Source: an uncultured Phaeodactylibacter sp.
GTDB lineage: Bacteria; Bacteroidota; Bacteroidia; Chitinophagales; Saprospiraceae
NCBI GenBank assembly: GCA_913057245.1
Contig: CAJXNH010000021.1
Location: forward strand, 1-63,482
Direction of reading: 5' to 3'
Length of the DNA stretch: 63,482 bases
The notes beneath the pieces were generated by a model. It saw only the letters and a program-made list of their open reading frames with translations. It did no database searches and was not told the DNA's origin. Below are positions 1-9,800 of this stretch, one piece after another (the stretch's first letter is position 1; each line of letters opens with the position of its first letter). The translations under genes were made by a program, and so were the position numbers.

Positions 1-193
1 CCGTAATTGGGAAGGATAATTCTGTTGACTCCGGATTTGTTTGTGGCTGAGGTGGCTTTTCCGGTGCTGCCTTTTGCAGCAGAAGGAGCACTAATACACC
101 GGTAAAGGCCAAAGAAAATAAACTGCCCTTTAAATAGGTATAAGTAAGGATGCCAGCATAGCCGGACGTCTTCTTTAGGTCGATAGTTTTCAT
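1..193 (-). CDS. Membrane-anchored protein, N-terminal part only
   Basis: An open frame begins with ATG at 193 and runs off the left edge with no stop. The 64 visible residues start MKTIDLKKTSGYAG. A hydrophobic segment at about residues 22-42 is followed by a proline- and glutamine-rich stretch containing EKPPQPQTNPES. That layout (short cytoplasmic tail, one membrane helix, Pro-rich linker) fits a periplasmic protein tethered to the inner membrane. TonB-type energy transducers look like this, but nothing diagnostic for TonB is visible, so no function is assigned. It lies 138 bases downstream of the hybrid regulator gene in the same direction and may be controlled by it. Confidence 0.55.
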   Translation of the reverse strand, partial: MKTIDLKKTSGYAGILTYTYLKGSLFSLAFTGVLVLLLLQKAAPEKPPQPQTNPESTELSFPIT

Positions 194-331
194 GAGATAG
201 ATTATTTGTCATTTAGATATGACGAATAACCTGATTAATCTTCGTATAGGAAGCCACAAAACAGACGATTGCAACTGTTTTTACGCCACCGCCAATAATA
301 AGACACGATGTCCTGTTTGAAGCATTGTCAT

Positions 332-3300
332 TTACCGGGTACTTTTATTGCCCATTACCTCACGTGGTGAGATACCGAACCGCTGCCGGAATATTTTGGA
401 AAAATAGGAAGGCTTGTTATAACCGACCCTGAAAGAGACATCTTTAATGACTATTCCAGGTTCACTTTGCAGGAGACGATAGGCTTCCTGTAGCCGCATC
501 TCTATTAACACCTCTTTTACAGACATGCCGCATTCGGCTTTGAGCAGCCGGTTGAGGTGGCGTTTACTCAGATATACCTGCCGGGCTATATCCTCAACGG
601 AGAATTCGTCTTCGCTCAAGTTGGGCTGAATAATACGTTCCACTTCTTTTCTTAGCCCTTCCGGGTATTTATTGTGCCTGATCTTATCCTCATTGCGAAG
701 GTGCTTCCTCGCTCTGGACCTCGTATCCCCTAAGCGGAATAACCGTTGTACCTTCACAATCAGCTCCTCCGGGAAAAATGGTTTAGGCAGGAAGTCATAA
801 ACGCCCAGGTCGATGATAGACTGGCGGGTAGTATAGTGATCAACCGCAGAAATAACCATCACTGGTAAATCTGTAAAAGATGGATTGGCGTTCATCCACT
901 TAATAACATCAAAACCAGATGCCCCGGGCATCATAAGGTCGGTAATAACCAAATCAGGGATAGGTGTGGCATGCTTATCAAAGGCATTAATGAATAATTG
1001 TCCATTTGCATAACGTTGTACTGCGTATCTTTCAGAAAGATATGCAGAGAACAATTCCTGCATCCCCTGATGATCTTCTACTATAGCAATCGTTTTGCGT
1101 TTTGGCCCGGTAGGAGCGTCAGGGCCCTGCTTTGTGAGCCTATATCCATTAGGTAGCGCCCTTGGGGCTCTGTCATTTTCTTCGATAGCGGCTTTTTCGG
1201 TGCTTCTGCAGCGTTTCAATGGCAGGATGACTTCGAACTGCGCACCACCTTCCTGAGCTGAGTAGACGGATATTTTACCCTTTAGTAATTCGGTGTACGT
1301 CTTAGCAATGGAAAGCCCTATTCCAAGACCTCCAGATTTAGAGACTTGCCCGGCTTGAAAGAACCGCTCAAATATTTTCGCCTTTATCGCATCCGGCACT
1401 CCAGGGCCTTTATCTATTACCAGAATGGTTAGGTCATCAGAAGCCGAAAGGTTGACAGAAAGTGTTACCGTACCATCGGGGGGAGTATGCTTCAGGGCAT
1501 TACTTAAGAGGTTATTGAGGATAATACTGATCTTTTGCACATCTGTCTCAAAGTACCCCTGATTTATGAAAGTGAGCTTTTCTTCAAAGTTGATCCCCTG
1601 TTTGGCGGCCAAAACACCAAAAGCGGCTGCTTTCTCCTCAAAAAATGAAACTGGCTCGAAAGGACTAAGCATCAGTTCCGGCACTTCTGCTTTTTTGAGT
1701 AAGTGCCGAAGGCTCTGTAGCAGGAGGTCTAGGTCTTGTACACCCCGTTCTGCAATATCCAACAACTGCTGTAACTTCCGGGACTGATCTTTATCTTTAA
1801 TATAAGACCGGATAGAATGTAAAGGCGCTGAAATCATAGAGAGTGGTGTCCTGAATTCATGAATGACATTAACAAAAAGCTGCTCCTGCTGCTCATTCAG
1901 GCGTTTTAATTCATTCGCCTGCCTGGCAGCCTGGTCCTTTTCCAAACGCAGCTTTTCAGTACGATCAGCTACTATCGACTGCAATTCCCTGTTTTTGCGC
2001 TTTAGGGCGGCAACGCGTAGACGGATTATCCCAAAAATGATTATACCTAAGAGTACGACAGCTAACAGATACGTAAGCTTACGCTGATACCAGGCAGGAT
2101 GTTTATCCAGGACCATTTCAAATAATACAGAAGATTGATCCTGGCTAAAAATCTGAAAGCGGTATGCTCCGGGCGGTAAATTAGATAATACGATTGGATC
2201 TTCCACATCCCACTTAACAAGGTTATTTTGAGCCCCGTCAAGGCGATAATATAAAGCTCTCCCAAAGCAGACTGGCACCCCTTCCGGATAGGAAAAATTC
2301 ATTTTTATTCTTGAAGCCGAACCAGGCAATTCGAGGTAACTCATTGAACCAGACGAGAAACGACTAAGCTTGAGGATACCTCCAGACTTTGAGGCCACTT
2401 CGTAATAATCCAAGTTAACAGCCTGTTTTTTAGTGAATAATACTTTAGCCAATGTATCCGGCCAAAAGGAAAAACTTCCATTCAGTGTTTGAGCAATCAT
2501 TTGCCCATTATCTGTTTTAGTAAGTCCCTCTTCTCTGAATAAAGGAAATACTTCGCTCTCCCGGTAACCCAGGATGCCACTGTCATCAGATTCCGGGTTG
2601 TATAGAATCAGTCCTTCATCCGAGCCTACCCAGATACGCCCGTCTGTGTCTACGGCTATGGCATCGAATAAATTAGTGCCCTGCAGATCTCGTAAAGACC
2701 AAACCATGTTTATCCGTTTCTTATTGCGGTCGACCTGGAAGGCAAATAGACCATGGCCCCTGCCTACGGCCCAAAGCCATTGTCGCTTACTGTCCCAGGC
2801 AAGGTCCACTCCGTCAAAATAAAAGGGGTAACTTTTTTCCAGAGCATTGAATGGGAAAATAGTATCAAGTTCATACACCTCCCCGTTCTGTAGATCTAAT
2901 GCAGCAGGCGCTCCATAATTTACTTTCCAAAGTAACTGTTCTTCTTCTACCACCTCAAGCTTACCTTTAGGGTTTGCAGAAAAACTTTCGGGTAGCGCTG
3001 TAGGCGTGACTAATTGCCCAGGCTCAGCCGTAAGTTGGAAAACGCGTGGAGCCCCCACAAATATCTTATCCCCCCATCTTGCTAAGGAGTATACATCATA
3101 GTTCCTGCTACCCTCGACTTGAATATGGCTATGACCGTAGTCAAGCGCTATTGGGACTTTACGAAAGGACTTGCTCGGCTTTTGGTACTCAAAAAGACCT
3201 TCCGTTGACCCCACTACCAAATAAGACCCAACATCCAGTATCGCATTTACTTTTCCTTCCAGCTGGTTGGGCAAACGGATACTGAATACTGGCTTTGCCC

Positions 3301-4534
3301 CACTGGAATCAACTTCAAGGTATTGTATATCCTTACCCTGTGCCAGCCAAAAACGGTTTTCCTCTGAAAAAGCAGGCGCTAAAGCTCCGGTCAGCCTTTT
3401 TTCAAGAGCGCCGCTCCCAATATCTAGTGTACGGGTATGCTCCTGATAGGCTGCCACAATGAAGAGGCCGTGATTACGCGTACCTAATGTGATTCCATAT
3501 ACAGTATCAACTGCGCAATCCTGAATCTGAGCTTTCTGCCCGCGAACAGTAATCTGGAATGGCTTTCCTAACTGATGACTGGTTTTTGAAAAAACAACAG
3601 CTCCGGAACGCCCTGAAATAAGTAGCCTTTTTTCATCTACATCAACAAGGCTGCGCGGAGCTATCCACTTAGGAACATCTACTTTGTTTAAAACAGTACC
3701 TGAGGGTAGACGGACAACCCAGATTGTTTCTTTACGAAGTAGATATCCCAGCTTTTTATCCGTGTTGACGTACAGCCCTTTAATATAAGCCAGCGTTCCC
3801 TTTGGGTCACTGCCGGGGGTTGGAATACGGACAATTTCCTTGGTCGTCTTATCCAAGGACCAAACATGCTCTAGGTCACAAAAGTAGATAGACTCCTGAT
3901 CTTGTCCAATATCATAAATATTTATAGCCCCCTCCCTGTAGTCTTCAGTACTAACTTCCCAATTGGCAGGATATTCACAAATCGTTCCAGTCGCAGGATC
4001 AAATGAAAAAACAACCGAGTAAGAACTTCCCCATACTAACCGGCTTTTTGGGTCATAAAGTAGGCCATATGTATTGCGTGCATCCACTTCCTGGCCATCA
4101 ATAACAAGTCCACCTGGCCGATAATTCATAAAGTGATCTCGACGAGGGTCAAACAGGCTTATTCCCAAATTGGTAGCTAATACGACCGTCTGCTGTTCTG
4201 GCAATACTAAGATATCGTTAATTGTATTGGATGCTAATGAATGGGCATCAAAAGGATCATTTTGATAATGAAACGTTTCTGTAGCTGTTTTGACAATAAG
4301 ACCTTTGCCATATGTGCCGACCCATAACCGGCCATATAGGTCTCTTTCTACCGCAGATATTTTGTTACTGAAGAAGCCATTATTCTGATTCTCCCATGAA
4401 GGCAGTACTGAAGAAACCATTGACAGGTCCTGAGCAGTGAGTGGCAAAAGAAATACCAGCAAGAATCCGTACAAGGTGATTTTGCCTAGGCATGGAGTAA
4501 TAGAGCTGATAAGTAACTCGGACTGTTTGTGCAT
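332..4534 (-). CDS. Hybrid two-component system regulator (HTCS), AraC-type output
   Basis: This single-chain sensor and transcription factor has 1400 residues. The order seen is: N-terminal signal/anchor (about 16-34), a long periplasmic two-component beta-propeller region, a Y_Y_Y domain (about 735-800), a membrane helix (about 815-837), HisKA with phosphoacceptor His892 in VIHEFRTP, HATPase with an N box (NNLLSNALKH) and G boxes (DKGPGV, GLGIGL), a receiver domain with Asp1199 in VITDLMMPG, and a C-terminal AraC helix-turn-helix (about 1300-1395). Family knowledge: HTCS proteins bind a ligand, often an oligosaccharide, in the periplasm and activate nearby uptake or degradation genes. No such locus is visible here; targets may lie left of the window. 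All catalytic residues checked are present, so it should be functional. Confidence 0.95.
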   Translation of the reverse strand: MHKQSELLISSITPCLGKITLYGFLLVFLLPLTAQDLSMVSSVLPSWENQNNGFFSNKISAVERDLYGRLWVGTYGKGLIVKTATETFHYQNDPFDAHSLASNTINDILVLPEQQTVVLATNLGISLFDPRRDHFMNYRPGGLVIDGQEVDARNTYGLLYDPKSRLVWGSSYSVVFSFDPATGTICEYPANWEVSTEDYREGAINIYDIGQDQESIYFCDLEHVWSLDKTTKEIVRIPTPGSDPKGTLAYIKGLYVNTDKKLGYLLRKETIWVVRLPSGTVLNKVDVPKWIAPRSLVDVDEKRLLISGRSGAVVFSKTSHQLGKPFQITVRGQKAQIQDCAVDTVYGITLGTRNHGLFIVAAYQEHTRTLDIGSGALEKRLTGALAPAFSEENRFWLAQGKDIQYLEVDSSGAKPVFSIRLPNQLEGKVNAILDVGSYLVVGSTEGLFEYQKPSKSFRKVPIALDYGHSHIQVEGSRNYDVYSLARWGDKIFVGAPRVFQLTAEPGQLVTPTALPESFSANPKGKLEVVEEEQLLWKVNYGAPAALDLQNGEVYELDTIFPFNALEKSYPFYFDGVDLAWDSKRQWLWAVGRGHGLFAFQVDRNKKRINMVWSLRDLQGTNLFDAIAVDTDGRIWVGSDEGLILYNPESDDSGILGYRESEVFPLFREEGLTKTDNGQMIAQTLNGSFSFWPDTLAKVLFTKKQAVNLDYYEVASKSGGILKLSRFSSGSMSYLELPGSASRIKMNFSYPEGVPVCFGRALYYRLDGAQNNLVKWDVEDPIVLSNLPPGAYRFQIFSQDQSSVLFEMVLDKHPAWYQRKLTYLLAVVLLGIIIFGIIRLRVAALKRKNRELQSIVADRTEKLRLEKDQAARQANELKRLNEQQEQLFVNVIHEFRTPLSMISAPLHSIRSYIKDKDQSRKLQQLLDIAERGVQDLDLLLQSLRHLLKKAEVPELMLSPFEPVSFFEEKAAAFGVLAAKQGINFEEKLTFINQGYFETDVQKISIILNNLLSNALKHTPPDGTVTLSVNLSASDDLTILVIDKGPGVPDAIKAKIFERFFQAGQVSKSGGLGIGLSIAKTYTELLKGKISVYSAQEGGAQFEVILPLKRCRSTEKAAIEENDRAPRALPNGYRLTKQGPDAPTGPKRKTIAIVEDHQGMQELFSAYLSERYAVQRYANGQLFINAFDKHATPIPDLVITDLMMPGASGFDVIKWMNANPSFTDLPVMVISAVDHYTTRQSIIDLGVYDFLPKPFFPEELIVKVQRLFRLGDTRSRARKHLRNEDKIRHNKYPEGLRKEVERIIQPNLSEDEFSVEDIARQVYLSKRHLNRLLKAECGMSVKEVLIEMRLQEAYRLLQSEPGIVIKDVSFRVGYNKPSYFSKIFRQRFGISPREVMGNKSTR

Positions 4535-4984
4535 ATATCAAGGCATTTGTATAAAATTTATGTATACAAGATAGTTTATTAAAACTGGCTTTGAGAGCAG
4601 CTCGGCGCGTACGCGTGTAAAAGATTTAGGTTGAATAAACTCTAAGCATGGTGTAATAAATTCCCGTTGAGCTGAGTCGCAGGAGTTTGATCATTATAGA
4701 TCAGAGCACTGAAATTGCATTACGCATAGTGACGTTAAAGAACATCAGTAGCGAGTGATTGATGCACCACAAAACAGCCATAAAACACCCCAAATAAGCC
4801 ATGCAAAGGTTTTATAGGTATTTCTTGTCTCAGCTGAGGTGAAGCTTGTCGAAATAACAGCTTTTCTCCCGACAATATTCCTTTGAAATCTATGTAAAAC
4901 CTACTCTACTACTAAAAAGATAGTGGGGTAAAAAATCACAAGGAGGTGTCACATTTGGATTACCACACTCAAAACGACGACCTC
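4535..4984. other. Gene-free stretch upstream of the HTCS gene
   Basis: I see no credible gene or RNA here. The part nearest 4535 should hold the HTCS promoter; on the minus strand a weak TATCTTG-like element lies about 45 bases before the start codon. The rest leads into the decayed transposase sequence. Confidence 0.4.
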
Positions 4985-5318
4985 CTCATGAAGCAATATT
5001 GCTGCGCAAAAGTTACGGCAATTCTAGATATGGTGCTAATGGTGAAGCTTTTGGCATGTAAAAAATTCATCGTACTGTTTGTGCTGGCGATGTTCGTTCC
5101 CTAGAGAGGGAAGTTGACTTTGTGCGTTGATAAGGCAGAAAGAGGTATTGGAAAATGCCAGATCAACATCCTAATGATAGCAGTGCGCTGCAAACACTTA
5201 ACCATACCGCTGTATTGGGAGCTGCTGGACAACAATAGCAGGAATTCGAATACAGCTGACCGCACAGTCTCCACACAAATCCGCATAGAGCCAGAAAAGT
5301 TATCCCCCCGACCGTGAA
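4985..5318 (+). pseudogene. IS4-family transposase relic
   Basis: Conceptual translation gives fragments recognisable as the Bacteroidota IS4 type, in which DKTNWKFG..NINILMLAIVY is followed by PLxW.LL..xGNSNT. Here one frame from 5114 reads GKCQINILMIAV, then IPLYWELLDNN and NSNTADRT. Upstream pieces in shifted frames (CKKFIVLFVLAMFV, then REVDFVR) match the N-terminal part. In-frame stops and frame changes occur around 5100-5140, and the C-terminal half with the remaining catalytic residues is missing. I saw no terminal inverted repeats. It is a dead insertion-sequence remnant with approximate borders; the family assignment is from memory of the motif pattern. Confidence 0.65.
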
Positions 5319-5376
5319 GAGGTTTCACGATAACTAAATCAACTTAGCCATCTGGGAATGCACGCCAGCCGGTTGC

Positions 5377-5530
5377 CTAAAGTCCTAAACAGTCCTTTTT
5401 GCCCCCAAAGGTGTCGTACAGGCTCGCGCGATTGATCCCCATAGCGTCTACCAGGTCCTGCGGGTAGTTGGCGTGGACAAAGAAGGAATAGTACTTTGGA
5501 ACAGGGTGGGCGCGAGTGGGAAAGGCTGCT
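5377..5530 (-). pseudogene. TetR/AcrR-type regulator relic (helix-turn-helix fragment)
   Basis: On the minus strand one frame contains DLVDAMGINRASLYDTFG followed by GKKDC and then a stop at 5377-5379. This is the classic recognition-helix signature of TetR regulators (MGINRASLYDTFG followed by K, then LF). The sequence before it is only loosely like the rest of the domain, there is no credible start, and the ligand-binding half is absent. It is best read as a decayed fragment next to the transposase relic, so this spacer has collected broken mobile and accessory DNA. Confidence 0.65.
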
Positions 5531-5697
5531 TTTGATAATAGACTTTTTTTCAGTCATCCAGCTCAGGCTAGGTGAGTGAAAAAGCCTGCACGTGATTGAA
5601 AATAGCTCATTTTCCCCACTACACTGACCCGACGCATCAAGTCTAATGAAGCGGAAGTTGGCAATGCAGTGAGAAACGATCTAACAACTTCAAAATT

Positions 5698-6108
5698 TCA
5701 AACCCAACTCAACAGCAACAGCGCCCTCAAACTCCAGATAATGGTGCGTATCCAGTTGGTGCGGACCAGGCGGGCGTGGTTTTTCGGATCAAAGGCCTGG
5801 CTTAGCGCATTGTGCAATGGTACCTGAATGAAAAAGGTGGAGCCCCAGAGCCCTAACAGCCCTGCTGCATTTACCCACCAAAGCCAGCTATCGGTATGCT
5901 GAAACAGCAGCCACAGCCCACTCCCCAGCTCAATCAGCATAGGCGGCGCAGTAACCCAGGAAGTGAAGCGGGTGTGCGCCCGTTCGTAATCGATAAAGCT
6001 GGAGGCGCCTACTTTGCCCATCAACGGATAATGCACGACCTGTACAAACCAGATTAGCCCCAGCATGTAGAGCGTGAATAAGAGGTGGATTTTATATACC
6101 CAGTCCAT
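5698..6108 (-). CDS. Small integral membrane protein, four helices
   Basis: A 136-residue, strongly hydrophobic protein with about four membrane segments (roughly 6-26, 53-70, 76-96, 118-135). Between helices 3 and 4 it carries VPLHNALS and then H-x-x-L-V-x-T-N-W-I-R-T, a pattern I associate with a widespread uncharacterised family resembling DUF1772/anthrone-oxygenase-like membrane proteins. That link is tentative and no reaction is proposed. It starts 3 bases after the stop of the upstream Lon-N domain gene, so the two are almost certainly co-transcribed and probably translationally coupled. Confidence 0.8.
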   Translation of the reverse strand: MDWVYKIHLLFTLYMLGLIWFVQVVHYPLMGKVGASSFIDYERAHTRFTSWVTAPPMLIELGSGLWLLFQHTDSWLWWVNAAGLLGLWGSTFFIQVPLHNALSQAFDPKNHARLVRTNWIRTIIWSLRALLLLSWV

Positions 6109-6111
6109 CGA

Positions 6112-6750
6112 TTAGAATTTGGGCGGCTGAAGGTTCTTAAAATGCCCGTTCATCCGCACCCGCTCCTGCAGGTTATTCATTTCCCGGACCACCGGCAGCA
6201 TCTTTTCCAGATGGGCGCGCATGTACTCCTGCCGCGACAGCTCATTTGGAATGCAGAGAAACTGATACTCCTGCTCAATGGAAAAACCGACGTGGTGGGC
6301 CACATCAAACGTTTGCAGCGTTGCCGGGTCTTCCGGGACCGGCTTGTCGATGCTCAGCAGGGCAAACAGCTCGCCAATGAGCTCAATCAGTTGCATGCTT
6401 ATGGAAATATCGCCCTCTGTGCTCGTATACTCCAGCAAGTCTATCTGTGCCCCGGCGTACAGCTTCCCCGGTGCCTGCCTGAAAAACTGTTCGATCCGGA
6501 AGGGGCGGATGCCTTCGGTCCTGATGTCCAGTTCGCCATTGGGATACCGCTTTTCGACCGCGACCAGCCGCATTTCCGTACCGACCTCCATGACTTTGCC
6601 GTTGATATAGGCTGGAATGCCAAATGTGGCCCCCTCTTCTTCGCACGCTTTGGCCAGCTGACGGTAGCGGGGCTCAAAAATGTGGAGATTAAGGGACTCG
6701 CCCGGGAAGGCAACCAGTTGCAGCGGAAATAAAGGCAGCATTTCGTTCAT
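6112..6750 (-). CDS. Lon N-terminal substrate-binding domain protein
   Basis: This 212-residue protein begins MNEMLPLFPLQLVAFPGE and contains LHIFEPRYRQLAK, the hallmark of the Lon protease N-terminal substrate-binding domain (PF02190). The AAA+ and protease domains of Lon are absent, so it is one of the stand-alone LON-domain proteins whose role is not established. It is the first gene of a two-gene minus-strand operon with the small membrane protein. It is divergent from the alpha-2-macroglobulin gene across a short spacer holding that gene's promoter. Confidence 0.9.
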   Translation of the reverse strand: MNEMLPLFPLQLVAFPGESLNLHIFEPRYRQLAKACEEEGATFGIPAYINGKVMEVGTEMRLVAVEKRYPNGELDIRTEGIRPFRIEQFFRQAPGKLYAGAQIDLLEYTSTEGDISISMQLIELIGELFALLSIDKPVPEDPATLQTFDVAHHVGFSIEQEYQFLCIPNELSRQEYMRAHLEKMLPVVREMNNLQERVRMNGHFKNLQPPKF

Positions 6751-6824
6751 GGAATCCGGTCGTTTAGATTTTCCCGTAATAACGCCATTTACCGGCAGGT
6801 GTTGAAGGGATTGAATATTTTTTC

Positions 6825-6856
6825 TTTGGAACGAAAAGCAAAACCTGCTATCTTAC
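6825..6856 (+). promoter_or_regulatory. Bacteroidota-type promoter of the alpha-2-macroglobulin gene
   Basis: TTTG at 6825-6828, exactly 20 bases of spacer, then TATCTTAC at 6849-6856. This fits the Bacteroidota pattern (TTTG at -33, TAnnTTTG at -7) with two mismatches in the second box. A start of transcription near 6861 would leave a leader of about 29 bases before the ATG at 6890 and would put the in-frame GTG at 6857 upstream of the RNA start. Confidence 0.65.
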
Positions 6857-6889
6857 GTGAGTTCATTTCAAACCCAAAAACCAGCCACC

Positions 6890-9800
6890 ATGTCCAGGTC
6901 TTTTCTACTTCCCTTGGTCGTTTTTCTGCATACCCTTGCTATTGTAGCCGTATTATCCTCCTGCGGTTCTAAAGAGCAACGCGCTGCCCCCATGCCGGAG
7001 AGCGCCAATGCCTACCTTTACAGCTACACATCCGGTGTGGTTTCCAGAACAAGCCCGGTGCGGGTACGATTCGCCAGTGCAGTGGCGGCCGAAGAGCAGA
7101 TCGGACAACCGGCCGAAGGGCTCCTGCAGCTTCAGCCCGCTACCAAGGGACAGGCGATTTGGGAAGATGCCCAAACCCTGGTTTTCCAGCCGGAACAGCA
7201 CCTGGCTTCCGGGACCGCTTACTTGGCTACCGTACAGCTGGACGAGTTGTTTTCCAATGTGCCCAGGGAAGCGCGGGTATTCGAATTCGACTTCCGCACC
7301 TACGACCTCCAGCTTTCCGCAAATATCGGCGGGCTGCGCACACCGGACATCCGCGACCTTTCCAAACAGGAACTTTCCGGCACCGCCCATACAACTGACT
7401 TCGGCAGCAGTGAACTCGTCGAGCAGGCCATCTCTGCTACCCAGAATGGCAAATCCCTGCCCATCCGCTGGGAACACGGCGGGCGTGGGACCGAGCACTA
7501 CTTCTACGTTGAAAATATTACCCGTACAGACCAACCGAGTACCGTTGCCGTGGAGCTGGACTACGATGGCTTTGATCAGTCAGGCAGCCAAACCCTGGAA
7601 TTTGTTGTCCCCGCCCTGGGCGACTTCACCCTGACCAACGTACAGGTCAATCAGGAGCAGGAGTTATTCCTGGAATTGTTCTTTTCGGACCCCCTCGATC
7701 CCTCACAGGACTTCAACGGGCTGGTAACTATTGAAAACTACAGCGGCACCCTCCGCTTCCTGGCGGACGGTAACCGGCTGCGGGTTTATCCTGCCTCTGG
7801 TATCACCGGTACCCGCAAGGTCACCGTAAGCAAGGGGCTAAAGAACAGCATGGGGTCGCCCATGAAAAAAGCCGGGCTCTGGGAAGTGGATATTCAGGAC
7901 GCCAAGCCGCAGGTCCGCCTGGCTGGCAATGGCGTGATTTTGCCCAATACGGAAGGCCTGGCTTTCCCGTTTGAAGCCATCAACTTGCATTCAGTGGTGG
8001 TGGAAGTCTTCAAGATTTACCACAACAACATCTTACAGTTTTTACAGGACAACACCATTGACGGGGGCTACAATCTCCGTCAGGTAGGTCGTCTGGTCAA
8101 ACAGGTGGATGTCCCGCTGCAGGCCCTCAACGCAGAAGCCAACCTCAATACCTGGTCCCGCTATGCCATCAGCCTGGACGAGCTCGTTCAGTCCGATCCA
8201 CAGGCCATCTACCAGATCCGTATCGGGTTCCGCCCGGAGCATACCGCCTACACCTGCCCGGAAGAGCTGAGCAGTCAGGACAATAATATTGACCCTGATG
8301 ATACCGAACTGGAAAGCATCATGGAAAACTGGTACGGCTTTGCCGGCTATTACGATGGCTTTAGCTGGTCGGACCGGGATGACCCCTGCAAGCCTGCCTA
8401 TTACAACTCGGACCGCTTTGTGCAGCGCAACGTCATCGCCTCCAATATCGGCCTGCTGGCCAAATCAGCTGATGCGCGCAACTGTGTGGTTTACGCCACC
8501 GACCTCCGCACCGCGAAGCCGCTGGGCAGTGTCAACCTTGAATTTTACGACTTCCAGCAGCAGCTCATCGGCTCCGGCACTACCGACGGGGACGGGCGTT
8601 TTCAGGCAGACCTGCCCCGCGAGCCTTTTGTGGTGGTCGCTAAACAGGGATCAGAGCGCGGCTACCTCCGCCTGCAGGACGGCGATGCTTTATCCCTCAG
8701 CAAGTTTGACGTAGAAGGCGCTGTAGCACAAAAAGGCCTGAAGGGCTTCCTATATGCCGATAGAGGTGTATGGCGCCCGGGCGATTCGGTTTACCTTAAT
8801 TTCGTGCTCGAAGATGCGCTGGGAAAACTTCCGGCAAACTATCCCGTCACCTTCGAACTGCGCGACCCACGCGGTCAAATCCGGGAAACCCGGACGGTCA
8901 CCAACCGGGTGTCTAAAGTCTACCCCCTGCACTTTGCCACCACCACAGACGCCTTCACGGGTATCTGGAGGGCTACGGTGAAAGCCGGGGGCGCCACCTT
9001 TACGAAAAATCTCCGTATAGAAACAGTCAAGCCCAACCGGATCAAGATCAATTTCGATTTTGGTACGGAACAGCTCAGCGTAGCCAATGCGCCCTTCTCT
9101 CCTACCCTTCAGGCCAATTGGCTGTACGGAGCGCCGGCCTCCAATCTGGAAGCACGTATAGAAGCGCAGCTGCAATCCACCAATACCGCCTTTTCCAGCC
9201 GGCCGGATTATGAATTTGACGACCCTGCCCGCTCCTTTAGCATGGAGCCGCGTTTGGTTTGGGAAGGCAAGCTCAATGAGGAAGGCACGGGTTCGCCCGC
9301 TTTCGATCTGGGAGACCAACAGGAGCTCCCCGGCCGGCTAACCGCCAACTTCCAAACCCGGGTATTCGAACGCGGTGGCGGGTTCAGCACCGACAATTTC
9401 AGCCTGCCCTATGACCCCTACAGCGCTTATGCCGGACTGTCCATCCCCAAAAACAAGTACGGCAGCAAGCGCATCAATAGGAACGAGCGCACCGACATCC
9501 CCATGACCGTGGTGGACACCAAAGGCAAACCGGTGGCCAACCGCAAAATCAGCGTAGGGCTCTACCGCGTAGACTGGCGCTGGTGGTGGGACCGCAGCAA
9601 TGGCAATATCTCCCGCTACAATACGGCAACCCACTACGGTGCCGAAGAAAAAACCACCCTCACCACCGGCTCCGATGGGAAGGTATCCTGGCCCGTAACG
9701 GTCAGGGACTGGGGGCGCTATATGGTCAGGGTTTGCGATACCGAGACCGGGCACTGTTCCGGCGACTTTTTCTACGCTGGCAGCCCGTGGTACGGCGATC

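Noticed and set aside
360..372. Palindromic CTCACGTGGTGAG near the end of the HTCS gene as a parS-like site
   Set aside because: It is inside coding sequence, far from parAB, and not a good match to the known parS consensus; no other copy was noticed.
6085..6732. A 215-residue plus-strand frame opposite the Lon-N domain gene
   Set aside because: Antisense shadow; the minus-strand frame carries clear Lon-N motifs and a coupled downstream gene.
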